DNA of 64,000 nucleotides from the NCBI GenBank assembly GCA_944378105.1, contig CALWGC010000001.1:1-64000 (forward strand), read 5' to 3'. The stretch's first letter is position 1. Every line of letters begins with the position of its first letter. This DNA comes from an uncultured Clostridia bacterium (GTDB lineage: Bacteria > Bacillota > Clostridia > Lachnospirales > Anaerotignaceae). The notes below the pieces were generated by a model. That model ran no database searches. It saw only the letters and a list, made by a program, of their open reading frames with translations, and was not told the origin of the DNA. Positions 44,357 to 52,582 of the stretch are shown in pieces. A program made the translations under genes and the position numbers.

Positions 44357-45427
44357 ATGAAGCAAGCAAGGATCGAGCAGTTAAAGATAGAAAGCGTCAT
44401 TGGCCCTTGCCCCTTGGAGCCACCTTTTTCGCCGGAAGTGCATCAATACACGGTGCAGCTGCAAAGCGATATTTATGGCTTGCGGCTTTTGGCAGAAGGG
44501 GAAGGAAAGTTGCAGATAAACGGTGCACCGACAGCATTTTCGGCGCCGGTGGCGCTTCCGCTGTCGGAAGAAAAGGCCGACTATGCGGGGCTTACCTATA
44601 CTATTTTGCTGGAAGTGGAAGCAGAGGGAAAAACAAGCACCACAACCATTACCGTACACCGTCGCCCGACGGCAGAAGGGAAGGGATTTTCGTTCCATAC
44701 TTTTTCGGACCCCCAAACGGGGCTTACGCTGCCCTATGCCCTGCATCTGCCCAAAGACTATGATCCCAAACGGGCCTATCCCCTTTTACTGGTGCTCCAT
44801 GGCGCAGGACAGCGGACCCAGGAACTGGAAATGGTGTTAAAGCGGTATGAATGTGCCACCGTTTGGGTGCGGGACGGGGCAGAAGGAAAAGAAGATATGA
44901 TTGTGGTGGCGCCACAAGTGACAAAGGCCCAGGGGGAAGGTTGGACAGAGTTTACGAAGGTGTTTGACCAGGTGAGCGAGGCAGACGTATATCGTCTTTC
45001 CCCTTGGGGCGAAAGTGCCTTTCATTTGTTGGAAGAAATGGAGAAAACCTATGCCGTGGATTTGCGCCGCGTTTATGCCACCGGCGTTTCCATGGGTGGC
45101 TTTGGCTCTTTTGCATTGGCCGTGGCCCATCCGGACCATTTTGCGGCCATTGTGCCTGTTTGCGGCGGCGTAGACCCCAAGGCAGCGGAGGCATTACAAG
45201 AGACGCCGGTTTGGATGTTCCATGCGGCAGATGATCCTCTGGTGGATGTGTCTTATTTCCACACAAGCCTGCAAGCCCTCCAAGGGGCCGGTGTTACGGT
45301 ACAAGCAACGCTGTATCCCGCCGGACAAGTGTTTTATCCAAACGGCCACTTTTCCTGGACGCCGGCCTATGCCGATGGCGCCATGCGCGATTGGCTGCGG
45401 GCACAAAGAAAAGCGGGGAAAGAATAA
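44357..45427 (+). CDS. Alpha/beta-hydrolase esterase with N-terminal cadherin-like domain
   Basis: 356 residues. The N-terminal 100 residues fit the cadherin-like beta-sandwich (FSPEVHQYTVQL...TYTILLEVE...TTTITVHR). The C-terminal alpha/beta hydrolase is of the polyhydroxybutyrate-depolymerase/dienelactone type: LLLVLHGAGQ oxyanion segment, nucleophile in TGVSMGGFGS, an Asp near FHAADDPLV and a His near GHFSWTPAY. It is probably a carboxylesterase. No signal peptide is seen, although the beta-sandwich is usually found in exported proteins. ATG 44357 is preferred, as the ATG at 44348 touches its ribosome site. Confidence 0.82.
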   Translation: MKQARIEQLKIESVIGPCPLEPPFSPEVHQYTVQLQSDIYGLRLLAEGEGKLQINGAPTAFSAPVALPLSEEKADYAGLTYTILLEVEAEGKTSTTTITVHRRPTAEGKGFSFHTFSDPQTGLTLPYALHLPKDYDPKRAYPLLLVLHGAGQRTQELEMVLKRYECATVWVRDGAEGKEDMIVVAPQVTKAQGEGWTEFTKVFDQVSEADVYRLSPWGESAFHLLEEMEKTYAVDLRRVYATGVSMGGFGSFALAVAHPDHFAAIVPVCGGVDPKAAEALQETPVWMFHAADDPLVDVSYFHTSLQALQGAGVTVQATLYPAGQVFYPNGHFSWTPAYADGAMRDWLRAQRKAGKE

Positions 45428-45480
45428 AAAAACATGCGCAAATCAGAGCCGATTTGCGCATGTGGATGGGGTTTGTTTTT
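45428..45480. terminator. Bidirectional terminator between esterase and ybaK
   Basis: ACATGCGCAAATC/GATTTGCGCATGT, a 13-bp perfect stem with a 6-nt loop. On the minus strand a run of seven Ts follows. On the plus strand a weaker T-rich tract follows. Confidence 0.88.
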
Positions 45481-45949
45481 ATTGCCAGTCTTTACAAACG
45501 TCAATCCAGGAAACGGCCTTGGTCAGTTGAAACAATTCGTCACAGGTCAGCTCGATGGCCGAATTGCTGCTGCCGCAGGCGGGAAAGACGGTGTCAAACC
45601 GCTGCAAAGAAATGTCAACGTAACTGGTGACCTCCTCTGGGACGCCAAAACTGCATACGCCGCCGATGGCGTGCCCCGTGGCCGCCAGCGTTTCTTCCGG
45701 CGAAAGCATTTTTGCTTTTTTGCCAAAAAAAGCCTTGAATTTTTTGTTATCCACCTTGGCATCGCCAGCCATACCGATGAGGATACAGCCGTTTTCGCCT
45801 TGAAAAGCCAAGGTTTTGGTGATCCGGGCCGGGATCACTTGTAACGCTTCTGCCGCCAAATCCACGGTGGCGCTGGAAACGGGAAACTCCATGACGTCTT
45901 TGTCGCGGCCAAACTGGGCCAAATAACTTTTTGCCTGTTCAATGGACAT
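45479..45949 (-). CDS. YbaK/ProX-type aminoacyl-tRNA deacylase
   Basis: 156 residues of the YbaK editing fold. Motifs include ARITKTLAFQG, GMAGDAKVDNKKFKAFF, TGHAIGGVCSFGV and PACGSSNSAIEL. Members hydrolyse mischarged Cys- or Ala-tRNA(Pro) and related products in trans. The specific tRNA cannot be told from sequence. It is cytoplasmic. The AGTGGTGAAAAG stretch before the ATG is a weak ribosome site. It is divergent from the ABC operon, with repeat copy B in the gap. Confidence 0.88.
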   Translation of the reverse strand: MSIEQAKSYLAQFGRDKDVMEFPVSSATVDLAAEALQVIPARITKTLAFQGENGCILIGMAGDAKVDNKKFKAFFGKKAKMLSPEETLAATGHAIGGVCSFGVPEEVTSYVDISLQRFDTVFPACGSSNSAIELTCDELFQLTKAVSWIDVCKDWQ

Positions 45950-46050
45950 CTTTTCACCACTCCTTTTCTCTCAAAGATAACAAAAAGAGCGGCATTTTGC
46001 AAGAAAAACATGAAGGAGAGAAAACCGCGTCGAAAGAGGAAAAGCAATCT

Positions 46051-46205
46051 GGCGCAGCTTCCTAAGAAAACAAAGATGGAGGCAATCCTTACATACAAAG
46101 AATTGCTGCCATTTTCTTTTTGCTGAGGTTGTTTTCTTCTGAAGACTGCGATCGCAATTTCCAAGAAGAAAAACAAAAAACAATGTTTTCTTCTTGGAAA
46201 CCGCT
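46051..46205 (+). repeat. Intergenic hairpin repeat, copy B (two-hairpin form)
   Basis: The left flank GGCGCAGCTTCCTAAGAAAA leads into a stem at 46076-46090 paired with 46098-46112 (two mismatches; AATCCTT-ACATAC-AAAGAATT inside). The right flank GAGGTTGTTTTCTTCTGAAG is the approximate reverse complement of the left. A second hairpin, TTTCCAAGAAGAAAA/TTTTCTTCTTGGAAA, spans 46158-46200. This copy lies between divergent genes, so it does not follow any plus-strand gene. Confidence 0.75.
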
Positions 46206-46318
46206 TTTGTCGGTTTTTTTCAACAAAATGAATTTTTTTGGTGAAAAAGAAGAATAGTAAGAAAATGTAAGAAATTCGCAATGGAAATTGGTACATTTTT
46301 GTGATACGCTAAACGTGA

Positions 46319-46367
46319 ATCTTTTGACGAAAGGAAACTTTTTCCCTTTGTCAATGGTCTAAAAGAT
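46319..46367 (+). promoter_or_regulatory. Long hairpin in the leader of the ABC operon
   Basis: ATCTTTT (46319-46325) pairs with AAAAGAT (46361-46367), and TTGAC-AAAGG pairs with CCTTT-GTCAA inside. The structure ends exactly where the GGGAGGTG ribosome site begins. A translational control role is possible. Confidence 0.4.
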
Positions 46368-46382
46368 GGGAGGTGAGTAACG

Positions 46383-47117
46383 ATGGCGGACACGGCGATT
46401 CGTTTGCGTAATGTGAAAAAGATTTACCGCATGGGTGGCGAGTCCATCAAGGCAGTCAATAACGTTTCTCTGGACTTTTTGCGAGGAGAAATTTGCTGTT
46501 TGTTGGGCACTTCTGGTTCCGGGAAAAGTACGTTGCTAAACTTGATTTCCGGCTTGGAAAAGCCAACCAAAGGGGAAATCATTATGGAAAACAAACACGT
46601 GGAACGTATGAACGAGGATCAGCTGGCAAAATTTCGTCAACAGTACATTGGGTTTGTGTTCCAAAGCTATAACTTGTTGGGGACTTTAACGGCGTTAGAA
46701 AATGTAATGCTTCCGCTGGTGTTTCACCAGGTGAGCAAAAAAGAGCGGATGGAACGTGCCATGGAAATGTTGCGGGCCGTTGGTCTGGAAGACCGTGCCA
46801 ACCATAAACCGTCAGAATTATCTGGGGGGCAGCAGCAAAGGGTTTCCATTGCGCGAGCCTTTGTCAACAATCCCCAAGTGGTTTTTGCTGATGAACCAAC
46901 GGGAAACCTGGATACCAAAACGACCTATCAAATGATGGATTTGATGGTGGGCCTGGCCGGAAAGTACAAACAGACGATGATCATTGTCACCCATGACTTG
47001 GAAATTTCCGTCTATGCCGATCGCATCATTCATTTGATGGACGGACGGGTGGATCGCATTGATCAAAACGAACATAAAATTCAATCGAGTGCGGAACTGG
47101 TACATGAAAACCAATAA
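46383..47117 (+). CDS. ABC transporter ATP-binding protein (MacB/LolD type)
   Basis: 244 residues. Walker A is GTSGSGKST (about 40-48), the Q-loop is in FVFQSYNLLG, the signature is LSGGQQQRVSIARA (about 142-155) and Walker B is VVFADEPTG. The spacing and sequence fit the MacB/LolD/FtsE group, which drives mechanotransmission rather than ordinary substrate transport. The gene starts a four-gene operon with an extracytoplasmic CARDB-type protein, a MacB-like permease and a small membrane protein. The start has GGGAGG 9 bp upstream. Confidence 0.95.
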   Translation: MADTAIRLRNVKKIYRMGGESIKAVNNVSLDFLRGEICCLLGTSGSGKSTLLNLISGLEKPTKGEIIMENKHVERMNEDQLAKFRQQYIGFVFQSYNLLGTLTALENVMLPLVFHQVSKKERMERAMEMLRAVGLEDRANHKPSELSGGQQQRVSIARAFVNNPQVVFADEPTGNLDTKTTYQMMDLMVGLAGKYKQTMIIVTHDLEISVYADRIIHLMDGRVDRIDQNEHKIQSSAELVHENQ

Positions 47118-47129
47118 CGGAGGGATCGT

Positions 47130-49262
47130 ATGAAAAAGAGGAAATCGATTGTTTCGCTGCTGCTATTGCTGCTGTTGATGGTGCAGATGCTTTCTGGCCT
47201 TTCTTTCCAGGCCTTTGCAGCAGATGAGGAGGAAGCGCCGGCGGGGGCGCCCAAGATTACCATCGTCAACGGCCCTGTTTTCGATGTGGAAGCAGGAAAA
47301 GAAAATAAAGTTGAAGTCAGTGTGAAAAACTTGAGCAGCAATTTGGCCAACAGCATTTTGGTGATGCCAAAGCTCAAAGAGGTGGAAAATAATCCGCTGA
47401 ATATTTCTTTGGATGCACCATCCAATAATATCAGCTCCATCTCGCCCAATGCAGGCAAAACCCTGACTTTTTTAGTAGATGTAGATCCTTTGGCCGAGGC
47501 CAAGACGTATGCAGTTGATGTGGATTTTTCCTATTTCAACACCGATGGTGTGAACTATACTTCCACATCCACCATTTATTTTAAAGTAACGAACTTCGCC
47601 GTGGGTAACACCCGTGTGACCATGGAAAATATCAAATTGACGCCATCTTCTTTGGAACTGGGCGGCAGTGGCACCTTGACGGCCGTGGTGAAAAACCCTG
47701 GGCCTTTGACCCTCTTGGGTGTAGAAGTGGCGCTGAGCGATTTGGATGCAGCCACCATCAGTGCCATTGGCGTCAACAGTGTCAAAATCCCCACCTTCAC
47801 CGTGGGCGATCAACGGACGGTCACGTTCCAGATTGCTGCCTCTGAGTCTTTGACCCCAGGCAACTATCCGGTGACCTTTCACATCACCGGGAAAGATGCC
47901 AACGGCGGCAGTGTCACCTTTACCCAACAGTATTATGTGTCTGTCGGCGGCAGCAGTGTGGGCGAAAAAGGGGAACTGGAAATCATCAACATGAAAGAGC
48001 CAACCCAGACCTTTGGCGTCAACCAAAACTTTAATGTGACCTTTGATTTACATAACAAAGGCACAGCAACGGTGAAAAATGTCAAAGTATCGGCGGCCGA
48101 ATATGGCGGCGAAGCCGGAAACGTGGTGCCAAAATCGGCCAGCGTGGAATCCTTTCCAACCATCGAAGCCGGAAAAACGGTACCTGTCACCTTTACCTTT
48201 GCCCCAACGGGCAATGCCTCCACCAGAAACTATACCATTGAGTTTACGGTGGAATATGAACAAAACAATAAACAAGTTTCGTTCAAACAATATGCCGGTG
48301 TCAATGTTTCCAATCCCGAAAAGAAAGAGGATGGAGAAACCAAGGTCAGCAAGCCAAAAATCATCGTCAGCGAATACCATGCCGATCCAAGAATTGTCAT
48401 GGCTGGCGAAGAATTTGACCTTTCCATGACCTTCTTGAACACCCACGCCACAAAGGCCGTGAAAAACGTAAAGATGTATTTGACGATGGTGGAAGAAACG
48501 TCCAGCGAAAGCAAAACATCGGCCAATATTTTTACGCCGGTAGATAGCAGTAATACGTTCTACTTTGACTCCATTCCGTCCAAAGGAACGGTTTCTCAGT
48601 CCATTCGCCTTTATACCATGCCCGATGCCCAGCCAAAAACTTATACCGTCACGGTAAACTTTGAGTATGAAGATGCAGAAGGCAATGAATTTACGGCAAC
48701 GGAATTGTTGGGGATCAATGTCAAACAATCCACCGAAGTGGAAACCAGTGAAATTGCCATGCCCCCAAGTCTGGAAATGGGCATGTATAACAGCTTATAC
48801 TTTGATATTTATAACACCGGCAATGTGGAACTTTCCAATGTGAAAGTTCTCTTAAGCGGTGACATTGATACGCAAAACAAGAGCACCTATTTGGGCAACT
48901 GTACCAAAGGGGAAAGTTTGTACTTTGAAGGCAGCTTTGCCGTTTTAAATGAAGGGGAAAACAATGTGGTGATTACCCTTTCCTACACCGACCCAAGTGG
49001 GGAAGAAATTACAAAAGACATGGAATACACCATCACCGGGACGGCCCCGATGCCGATGGACCCAACCATGGAGGGCATGGACCCCACCATGGCCGAGCCA
49101 CAAGAAGGCGGTAGCCGTACCATGCTCATCATTGGCGGCGTTGTGGTAGTGGTTGTGTTGGTGATTGTGGTTTTGGTTGTCAAACATGTGAAAAAGAAAA
49201 AAGCAGATGCCTATATTGCCCATGAAGAAGAGGACGACGAGGACGACGATAGAGAGCAATAA
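47130..49262 (+). CDS. Large membrane-anchored extracytoplasmic protein with CARDB-type repeats
   Basis: 710 residues. The signal peptide runs to about 30 (QAFA cleavage). At least four tandem beta-sandwich units of 110-130 residues follow, resembling CARDB/COG1361 domains. They show repeated patterns such as EVSVKNLSSN, TAVVKNPGPL, TFDLHNKGTATVKNVKV, MTFLNTHATKAVKNVKMYL and YFDIYNTGNVELSNVKVLL. A Met/Pro-rich linker leads to a membrane segment at about 662-682 and a charged tail (KKKKAD, EEEDDEDDDRE). It sits where MacA or a lipoprotein adaptor would be in a MacB system, so it may hand over or sense a substrate. Confidence 0.82.
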   Translation: MKKRKSIVSLLLLLLLMVQMLSGLSFQAFAADEEEAPAGAPKITIVNGPVFDVEAGKENKVEVSVKNLSSNLANSILVMPKLKEVENNPLNISLDAPSNNISSISPNAGKTLTFLVDVDPLAEAKTYAVDVDFSYFNTDGVNYTSTSTIYFKVTNFAVGNTRVTMENIKLTPSSLELGGSGTLTAVVKNPGPLTLLGVEVALSDLDAATISAIGVNSVKIPTFTVGDQRTVTFQIAASESLTPGNYPVTFHITGKDANGGSVTFTQQYYVSVGGSSVGEKGELEIINMKEPTQTFGVNQNFNVTFDLHNKGTATVKNVKVSAAEYGGEAGNVVPKSASVESFPTIEAGKTVPVTFTFAPTGNASTRNYTIEFTVEYEQNNKQVSFKQYAGVNVSNPEKKEDGETKVSKPKIIVSEYHADPRIVMAGEEFDLSMTFLNTHATKAVKNVKMYLTMVEETSSESKTSANIFTPVDSSNTFYFDSIPSKGTVSQSIRLYTMPDAQPKTYTVTVNFEYEDAEGNEFTATELLGINVKQSTEVETSEIAMPPSLEMGMYNSLYFDIYNTGNVELSNVKVLLSGDIDTQNKSTYLGNCTKGESLYFEGSFAVLNEGENNVVITLSYTDPSGEEITKDMEYTITGTAPMPMDPTMEGMDPTMAEPQEGGSRTMLIIGGVVVVVVLVIVVLVVKHVKKKKADAYIAHEEEDDEDDDREQ

Positions 49263-49277
49263 GAAAGGAAAAGGCCT

Positions 49278-50555
49278 ATGAATGGAATCGATTTAATTGC
49301 CATGGCCGCAAAAAACCTTTGGAAGCGAAAGCTGAGGACCTTTCTGACGGTGCTGGGTGTCATCATTGGCACGGCCTCCATCGTGGTGATGATTTCCGTC
49401 GGCATTGGGATGAACCGCGGTTTTGAAGAACAGCTCTCCCAAATTGGTAGCTTAACAGTCATCGAAGTTTCCAAGCCCTGGAGCAACGAAAAAAGCGGGC
49501 AAAAGACAGCCCAGCTGGATACCAAGACATTGGAACAAATTGCAGCCATCGAAGGGGTGGAAGTGGTGACCCCGGTGGTCAATCAGTATTTTTTGCTGGT
49601 CAGTGGCCGTTATGTGGCCGATTGCAGCGTGACTGGGATTTTGCCGGAAGCCATGGAGCCTTTGGGCTATAAAGTGTCGGAGGGCCGCTGTCTGCAAGAA
49701 GGCGACACCATTGAAATGGTGATGGGCGGTTATGTGGCAGAAAATTTTTACAATCCGAAATTAAGTAGCCGTGCCCGCTGGAGTTCGGAAAACATGATTC
49801 AAGTCAACCCCATGGAAGACAAGTTTCAGCTTTCTTTGGACTATGGCTATGGTACGAAACATGCAAATAAGAGTTTAAAACTGAAAAAAGTGAATGTGGT
49901 TGGCGTGCTGGACCAAAATTCCGGTGATAGCTGGTCTTCGGTGATGCCGCTAAGCCAAGTGGAAAAACTGCAGGCAGAAATGAATAAGGCTAACGGCGAA
50001 AAAACCAAAAGCCGTTCGGCCGGGTACGAGAACGCCAAGGTAAAAGTAACCGATATGGACGATGTCAATCGGGTACAGCAAGCCATCAAAGATATGGGCT
50101 TTGAGGCATACAGCTTGAAAGAAAGTTTGGATGCCATGCAGGAAACCAGCAAGATGTTGCAGATGGTGCTGGGCGCCATCGGCGCCATTTCGCTGATTGT
50201 GGCCGCCATTGGGATTACCAACACCATGGTGATGAGCATTTATGAACGCACCAGAGAAATTGGTGTCATGAAAGTGATTGGGGCCACATTGCCGGATATC
50301 CGCAACCTGTTTTTGACAGAGGCAGCCTTTATCGGTTTGATGGGCGGTTTGGTTGGCGTCGCAGTCAGCTTTGGCGTCAGCAAAATCGTCAATATCGTCG
50401 GGGCCGCAACGGGACAGACGACATTGTCTTATATCCCTTGGTGGCTTGCCATCCTCAGTGTTGTTTTTGCAACGCTGATTGGGATTTTGGCCGGTTACTT
50501 CCCGGCCAGACGGGCCATGCGGTTAAGTGCGCTGGCCGCCATTCGCACAGAGTAA
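49278..50555 (+). CDS. MacB/FtsX-like ABC transporter permease
   Basis: 425 residues. TM1 is at about 18-40 (KLRTFLTVLGVIIGTASIVV). The extracytoplasmic MacB core domain is at about 45-285, and three C-terminal TMs lie at about 295-420 (including TREIGVMKVIGATLPDIRNLFL and GILAGYFPARRAMRLSALAAIR). This four-TM topology with a large external domain defines the MacB/FtsX/LolE group. It partners with the ATPase at 46383-47117, separated by the CARDB protein. The start has AAAGGAAAAGG upstream. Confidence 0.94.
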   Translation: MNGIDLIAMAAKNLWKRKLRTFLTVLGVIIGTASIVVMISVGIGMNRGFEEQLSQIGSLTVIEVSKPWSNEKSGQKTAQLDTKTLEQIAAIEGVEVVTPVVNQYFLLVSGRYVADCSVTGILPEAMEPLGYKVSEGRCLQEGDTIEMVMGGYVAENFYNPKLSSRARWSSENMIQVNPMEDKFQLSLDYGYGTKHANKSLKLKKVNVVGVLDQNSGDSWSSVMPLSQVEKLQAEMNKANGEKTKSRSAGYENAKVKVTDMDDVNRVQQAIKDMGFEAYSLKESLDAMQETSKMLQMVLGAIGAISLIVAAIGITNTMVMSIYERTREIGVMKVIGATLPDIRNLFLTEAAFIGLMGGLVGVAVSFGVSKIVNIVGAATGQTTLSYIPWWLAILSVVFATLIGILAGYFPARRAMRLSALAAIRTE

Positions 50556-50571
50556 GAAAGGATTTTGGGTC

Positions 50572-51012
50572 ATGAGGAAGGATGAAGTGTTTCGCCGTCT
50601 GATTTTATTGGCGGCGGCGGCTGGGTTATTGATGCGGGTGATTTTATACCAAGTGGTTTGGCTTTTGGTGCGGCAAAGTCCGCAGCTGGAGCAGGAAATG
50701 CTGGTATGGATTTACGGGATGCGCATTTTTGTCAGCATCGTGCTGTTTTTTGCCGTGGGATTTTTGATGCGGCAAAAACGGTATAGCAGAAAACAGTTGT
50801 TTTTGGCCACAGGAAAACTGATGGGCTATGGCTTGGCCATTTTGGTGCTGGAGCAGGCCTTGGGGGCCAACGTATTCACCTATTGGCTTTATTTGCCGTT
50901 GGAGCTGTTTTCCTGGATTCAGTTGGTGTTAAACAACGTGTTGCCGGCGGCCGTGGCTGTGCTGCCCAGCGTTGCGGCACCGCTGTTCTGGTCTTTGTTT
51001 GGGAAAAAATAA
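50572..51012 (+). CDS. Small membrane protein of the MacB-like operon
   Basis: 146 residues with about four hydrophobic segments (11-30, 46-65, 82-102 and 112-140) and basic loops. No family was recognised. It lies 16 bp after the permease and before the operon terminator, so it is probably an accessory of the ABC complex. The ATG at 50572 has GAAAGGA upstream. The in-frame alternative at 50527 would overlap the permease. Confidence 0.7.
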   Translation: MRKDEVFRRLILLAAAAGLLMRVILYQVVWLLVRQSPQLEQEMLVWIYGMRIFVSIVLFFAVGFLMRQKRYSRKQLFLATGKLMGYGLAILVLEQALGANVFTYWLYLPLELFSWIQLVLNNVLPAAVAVLPSVAAPLFWSLFGKK

Positions 51013-51048
51013 AAGGCGTTTTGCTGGAGAAGAAAAAACGCCAAAGAA

Positions 51049-51093
51049 AAACCGCCCAGGCACTGGAAAAACCAGTGGCCTGTGCGGTTTTTT
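51049..51093. terminator. Bidirectional terminator between ABC operon and rsmA
   Basis: AACCGC...CACTGG / CCAGTG...GCGGTT, a long stem with small internal loops, and TTTTTTG on the plus and TTTTTCTTT on the minus strand. Confidence 0.88.
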
Positions 51094-51098
51094 GTTGT

Positions 51099-51968
51099 TT
51101 AACGATAAGGATATAAGGCATTGGCCAAGGAAGCAAATTGTTCCACCGATAAAGTCTCTCCCCGTACGGTGGGGGAAAGATGGAGGGTTTCCAGCACCGA
51201 AAGCAGTTCTTCTTTGGTGCAAGAAAGGCCTGCCGTGGCGCTTAAGGTGTTGACCAGGGTTTTTCGCCGTTGGGCAAAGGCGCTTTTGACAATCCGGAAG
51301 AAAAAGGCGCGGTCTGTCACCTCTGGCCGATGGTTTTGGCCAATGTGTAACGTAATGACGGCACTATCCACTTTGGGCCGGGGCATGAAACAAGCCGGCG
51401 GCACAATAAAGTCTGGATGGGGTGTGCTGTAAAACTGCACCGCCACCGATAAAGCGCCATAGTCTTTGCTCCCCGGGGCGGCCTGCATTCGATCGGCCAC
51501 TTCCCGCTGCACCATGACGGTGATGGAGGTGATGGGATATTCTTTTTCCAAGAGCTCCATCAAAATGGGGGTGGTGATGTAATAAGGCAAATTGGCTGCT
51601 ACTTTGATGGGGTTGCCATGATTTTTTTCTGCAATCAATTTCCCCAGATCCAGTTTTAATACGTCGCTGTGGATGATGGTCAAATTGTCATATCCGCCCA
51701 CAGTTTCTTTTAAAATGGGGATCAAATGATCGTCAATTTCCACTGCCACCACGTTTTTGGCGTTTTCGGCCAAAAACTGAGTGAGGCTTCCAATGCCGGG
51801 CCCGATTTCCAGCACAAAATCCTGGTCAGAAATGTCGGCCGCCGAGATCATGTTTTGCAGTACGTTGGCATCAATCAAGAAATTTTGGCCATAGTTTTTC
51901 TTAAAATAAAAAGCGTTTTGTTCGATGATTTCCTTCGTTTTCGAAGGCGTTGCAATGCGTTCTATCAT
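51099..51968 (-). CDS. rsmA: 16S rRNA (adenine(1518)/(1519)-N6) dimethyltransferase
   Basis: 289 residues. The SAM-binding motif VLEIGPGIGSLTQFLAE (about 50-66), acidic loop VVAVEIDDHLIPIL and catalytic motif VAANLPYYITTPILMEL (about 119-135) are intact. It begins with KKNYGQNFLID, typical of KsgA. It dimethylates two adenines in helix 45 late in 30S assembly, and loss gives kasugamycin resistance. It directly follows the COG2426 gene, with 4 bp between them. Confidence 0.97.
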   Translation of the reverse strand: MIERIATPSKTKEIIEQNAFYFKKNYGQNFLIDANVLQNMISAADISDQDFVLEIGPGIGSLTQFLAENAKNVVAVEIDDHLIPILKETVGGYDNLTIIHSDVLKLDLGKLIAEKNHGNPIKVAANLPYYITTPILMELLEKEYPITSITVMVQREVADRMQAAPGSKDYGALSVAVQFYSTPHPDFIVPPACFMPRPKVDSAVITLHIGQNHRPEVTDRAFFFRIVKSAFAQRRKTLVNTLSATAGLSCTKEELLSVLETLHLSPTVRGETLSVEQFASLANALYPYR

Positions 51969-51972
51969 AGTT

Positions 51973-52476
51973 TCATCCTATTCCCAATGAGGCCAAAAGG
52001 CCATACGACAAGATCGACATAATGATACCGGCGGTTAGTACGCCAAGCGAAATCACCACAAAGGACTTTCCTTTTTTCATATGCAGCAAACAGCTTAACA
52101 GTGCGCCCGTCCAGGCACCGGTGCCAGGCAGGGGGACGGCCACAAAGAGGTAAAGCCCAAAATAGCCAAAGCGTTCAATTTGGCTCTTTTTTGCCAGCGT
52201 TCTTTTTTCAATGCGGTTGACTAGGCCGGCCAACGGTGTTTTTTTCAGCCAGCGGAAAATGGCGTTAATCAAAATCAAAATAAACGGAATGGGTAGTATG
52301 TTTCCCACAAAAGCAATGGGAAACGACTGTAACAGTGGCACAGAGAGGGCATAACCGGCCAAAATACCGCCTCTTAATTCCAAAATGGGAAACAGAGAGA
52401 CGACAAACACAATGCCTTGGGCTGCCACCAAGCCACCTAAATGGTCTACAAAAAAAGATACCAGTTGTTCGGTCAT
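51973..52476 (-). CDS. COG2426 small multidrug export-like membrane protein
   Basis: 167 residues with four to five hydrophobic segments. Family-typical parts are the N-terminal FPILELRGGILAGYALSVPL, the internal FGYFGLYLFVAVPLPGTGAWTGAL and a C-terminal helix with a GVLTAGIIMSILSYGL pattern. The family (PF06695) is annotated as small multidrug export on weak grounds, so the transport role is uncertain. It is first in a two-gene operon with rsmA. AAGGAGG precedes the start on the minus strand. Confidence 0.85.
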   Translation of the reverse strand: MTEQLVSFFVDHLGGLVAAQGIVFVVSLFPILELRGGILAGYALSVPLLQSFPIAFVGNILPIPFILILINAIFRWLKKTPLAGLVNRIEKRTLAKKSQIERFGYFGLYLFVAVPLPGTGAWTGALLSCLLHMKKGKSFVVISLGVLTAGIIMSILSYGLLASLGIG

Positions 52477-52582
52477 AGAAACCTCCTTTCAAGCTTTCAT
52501 TATAGAGGACCAAGACTCTTTTTGTCAATGCGAATATTTCGCCCTTTTGGCACATATATAAGGGAACAAGGAGGGATGAGAG

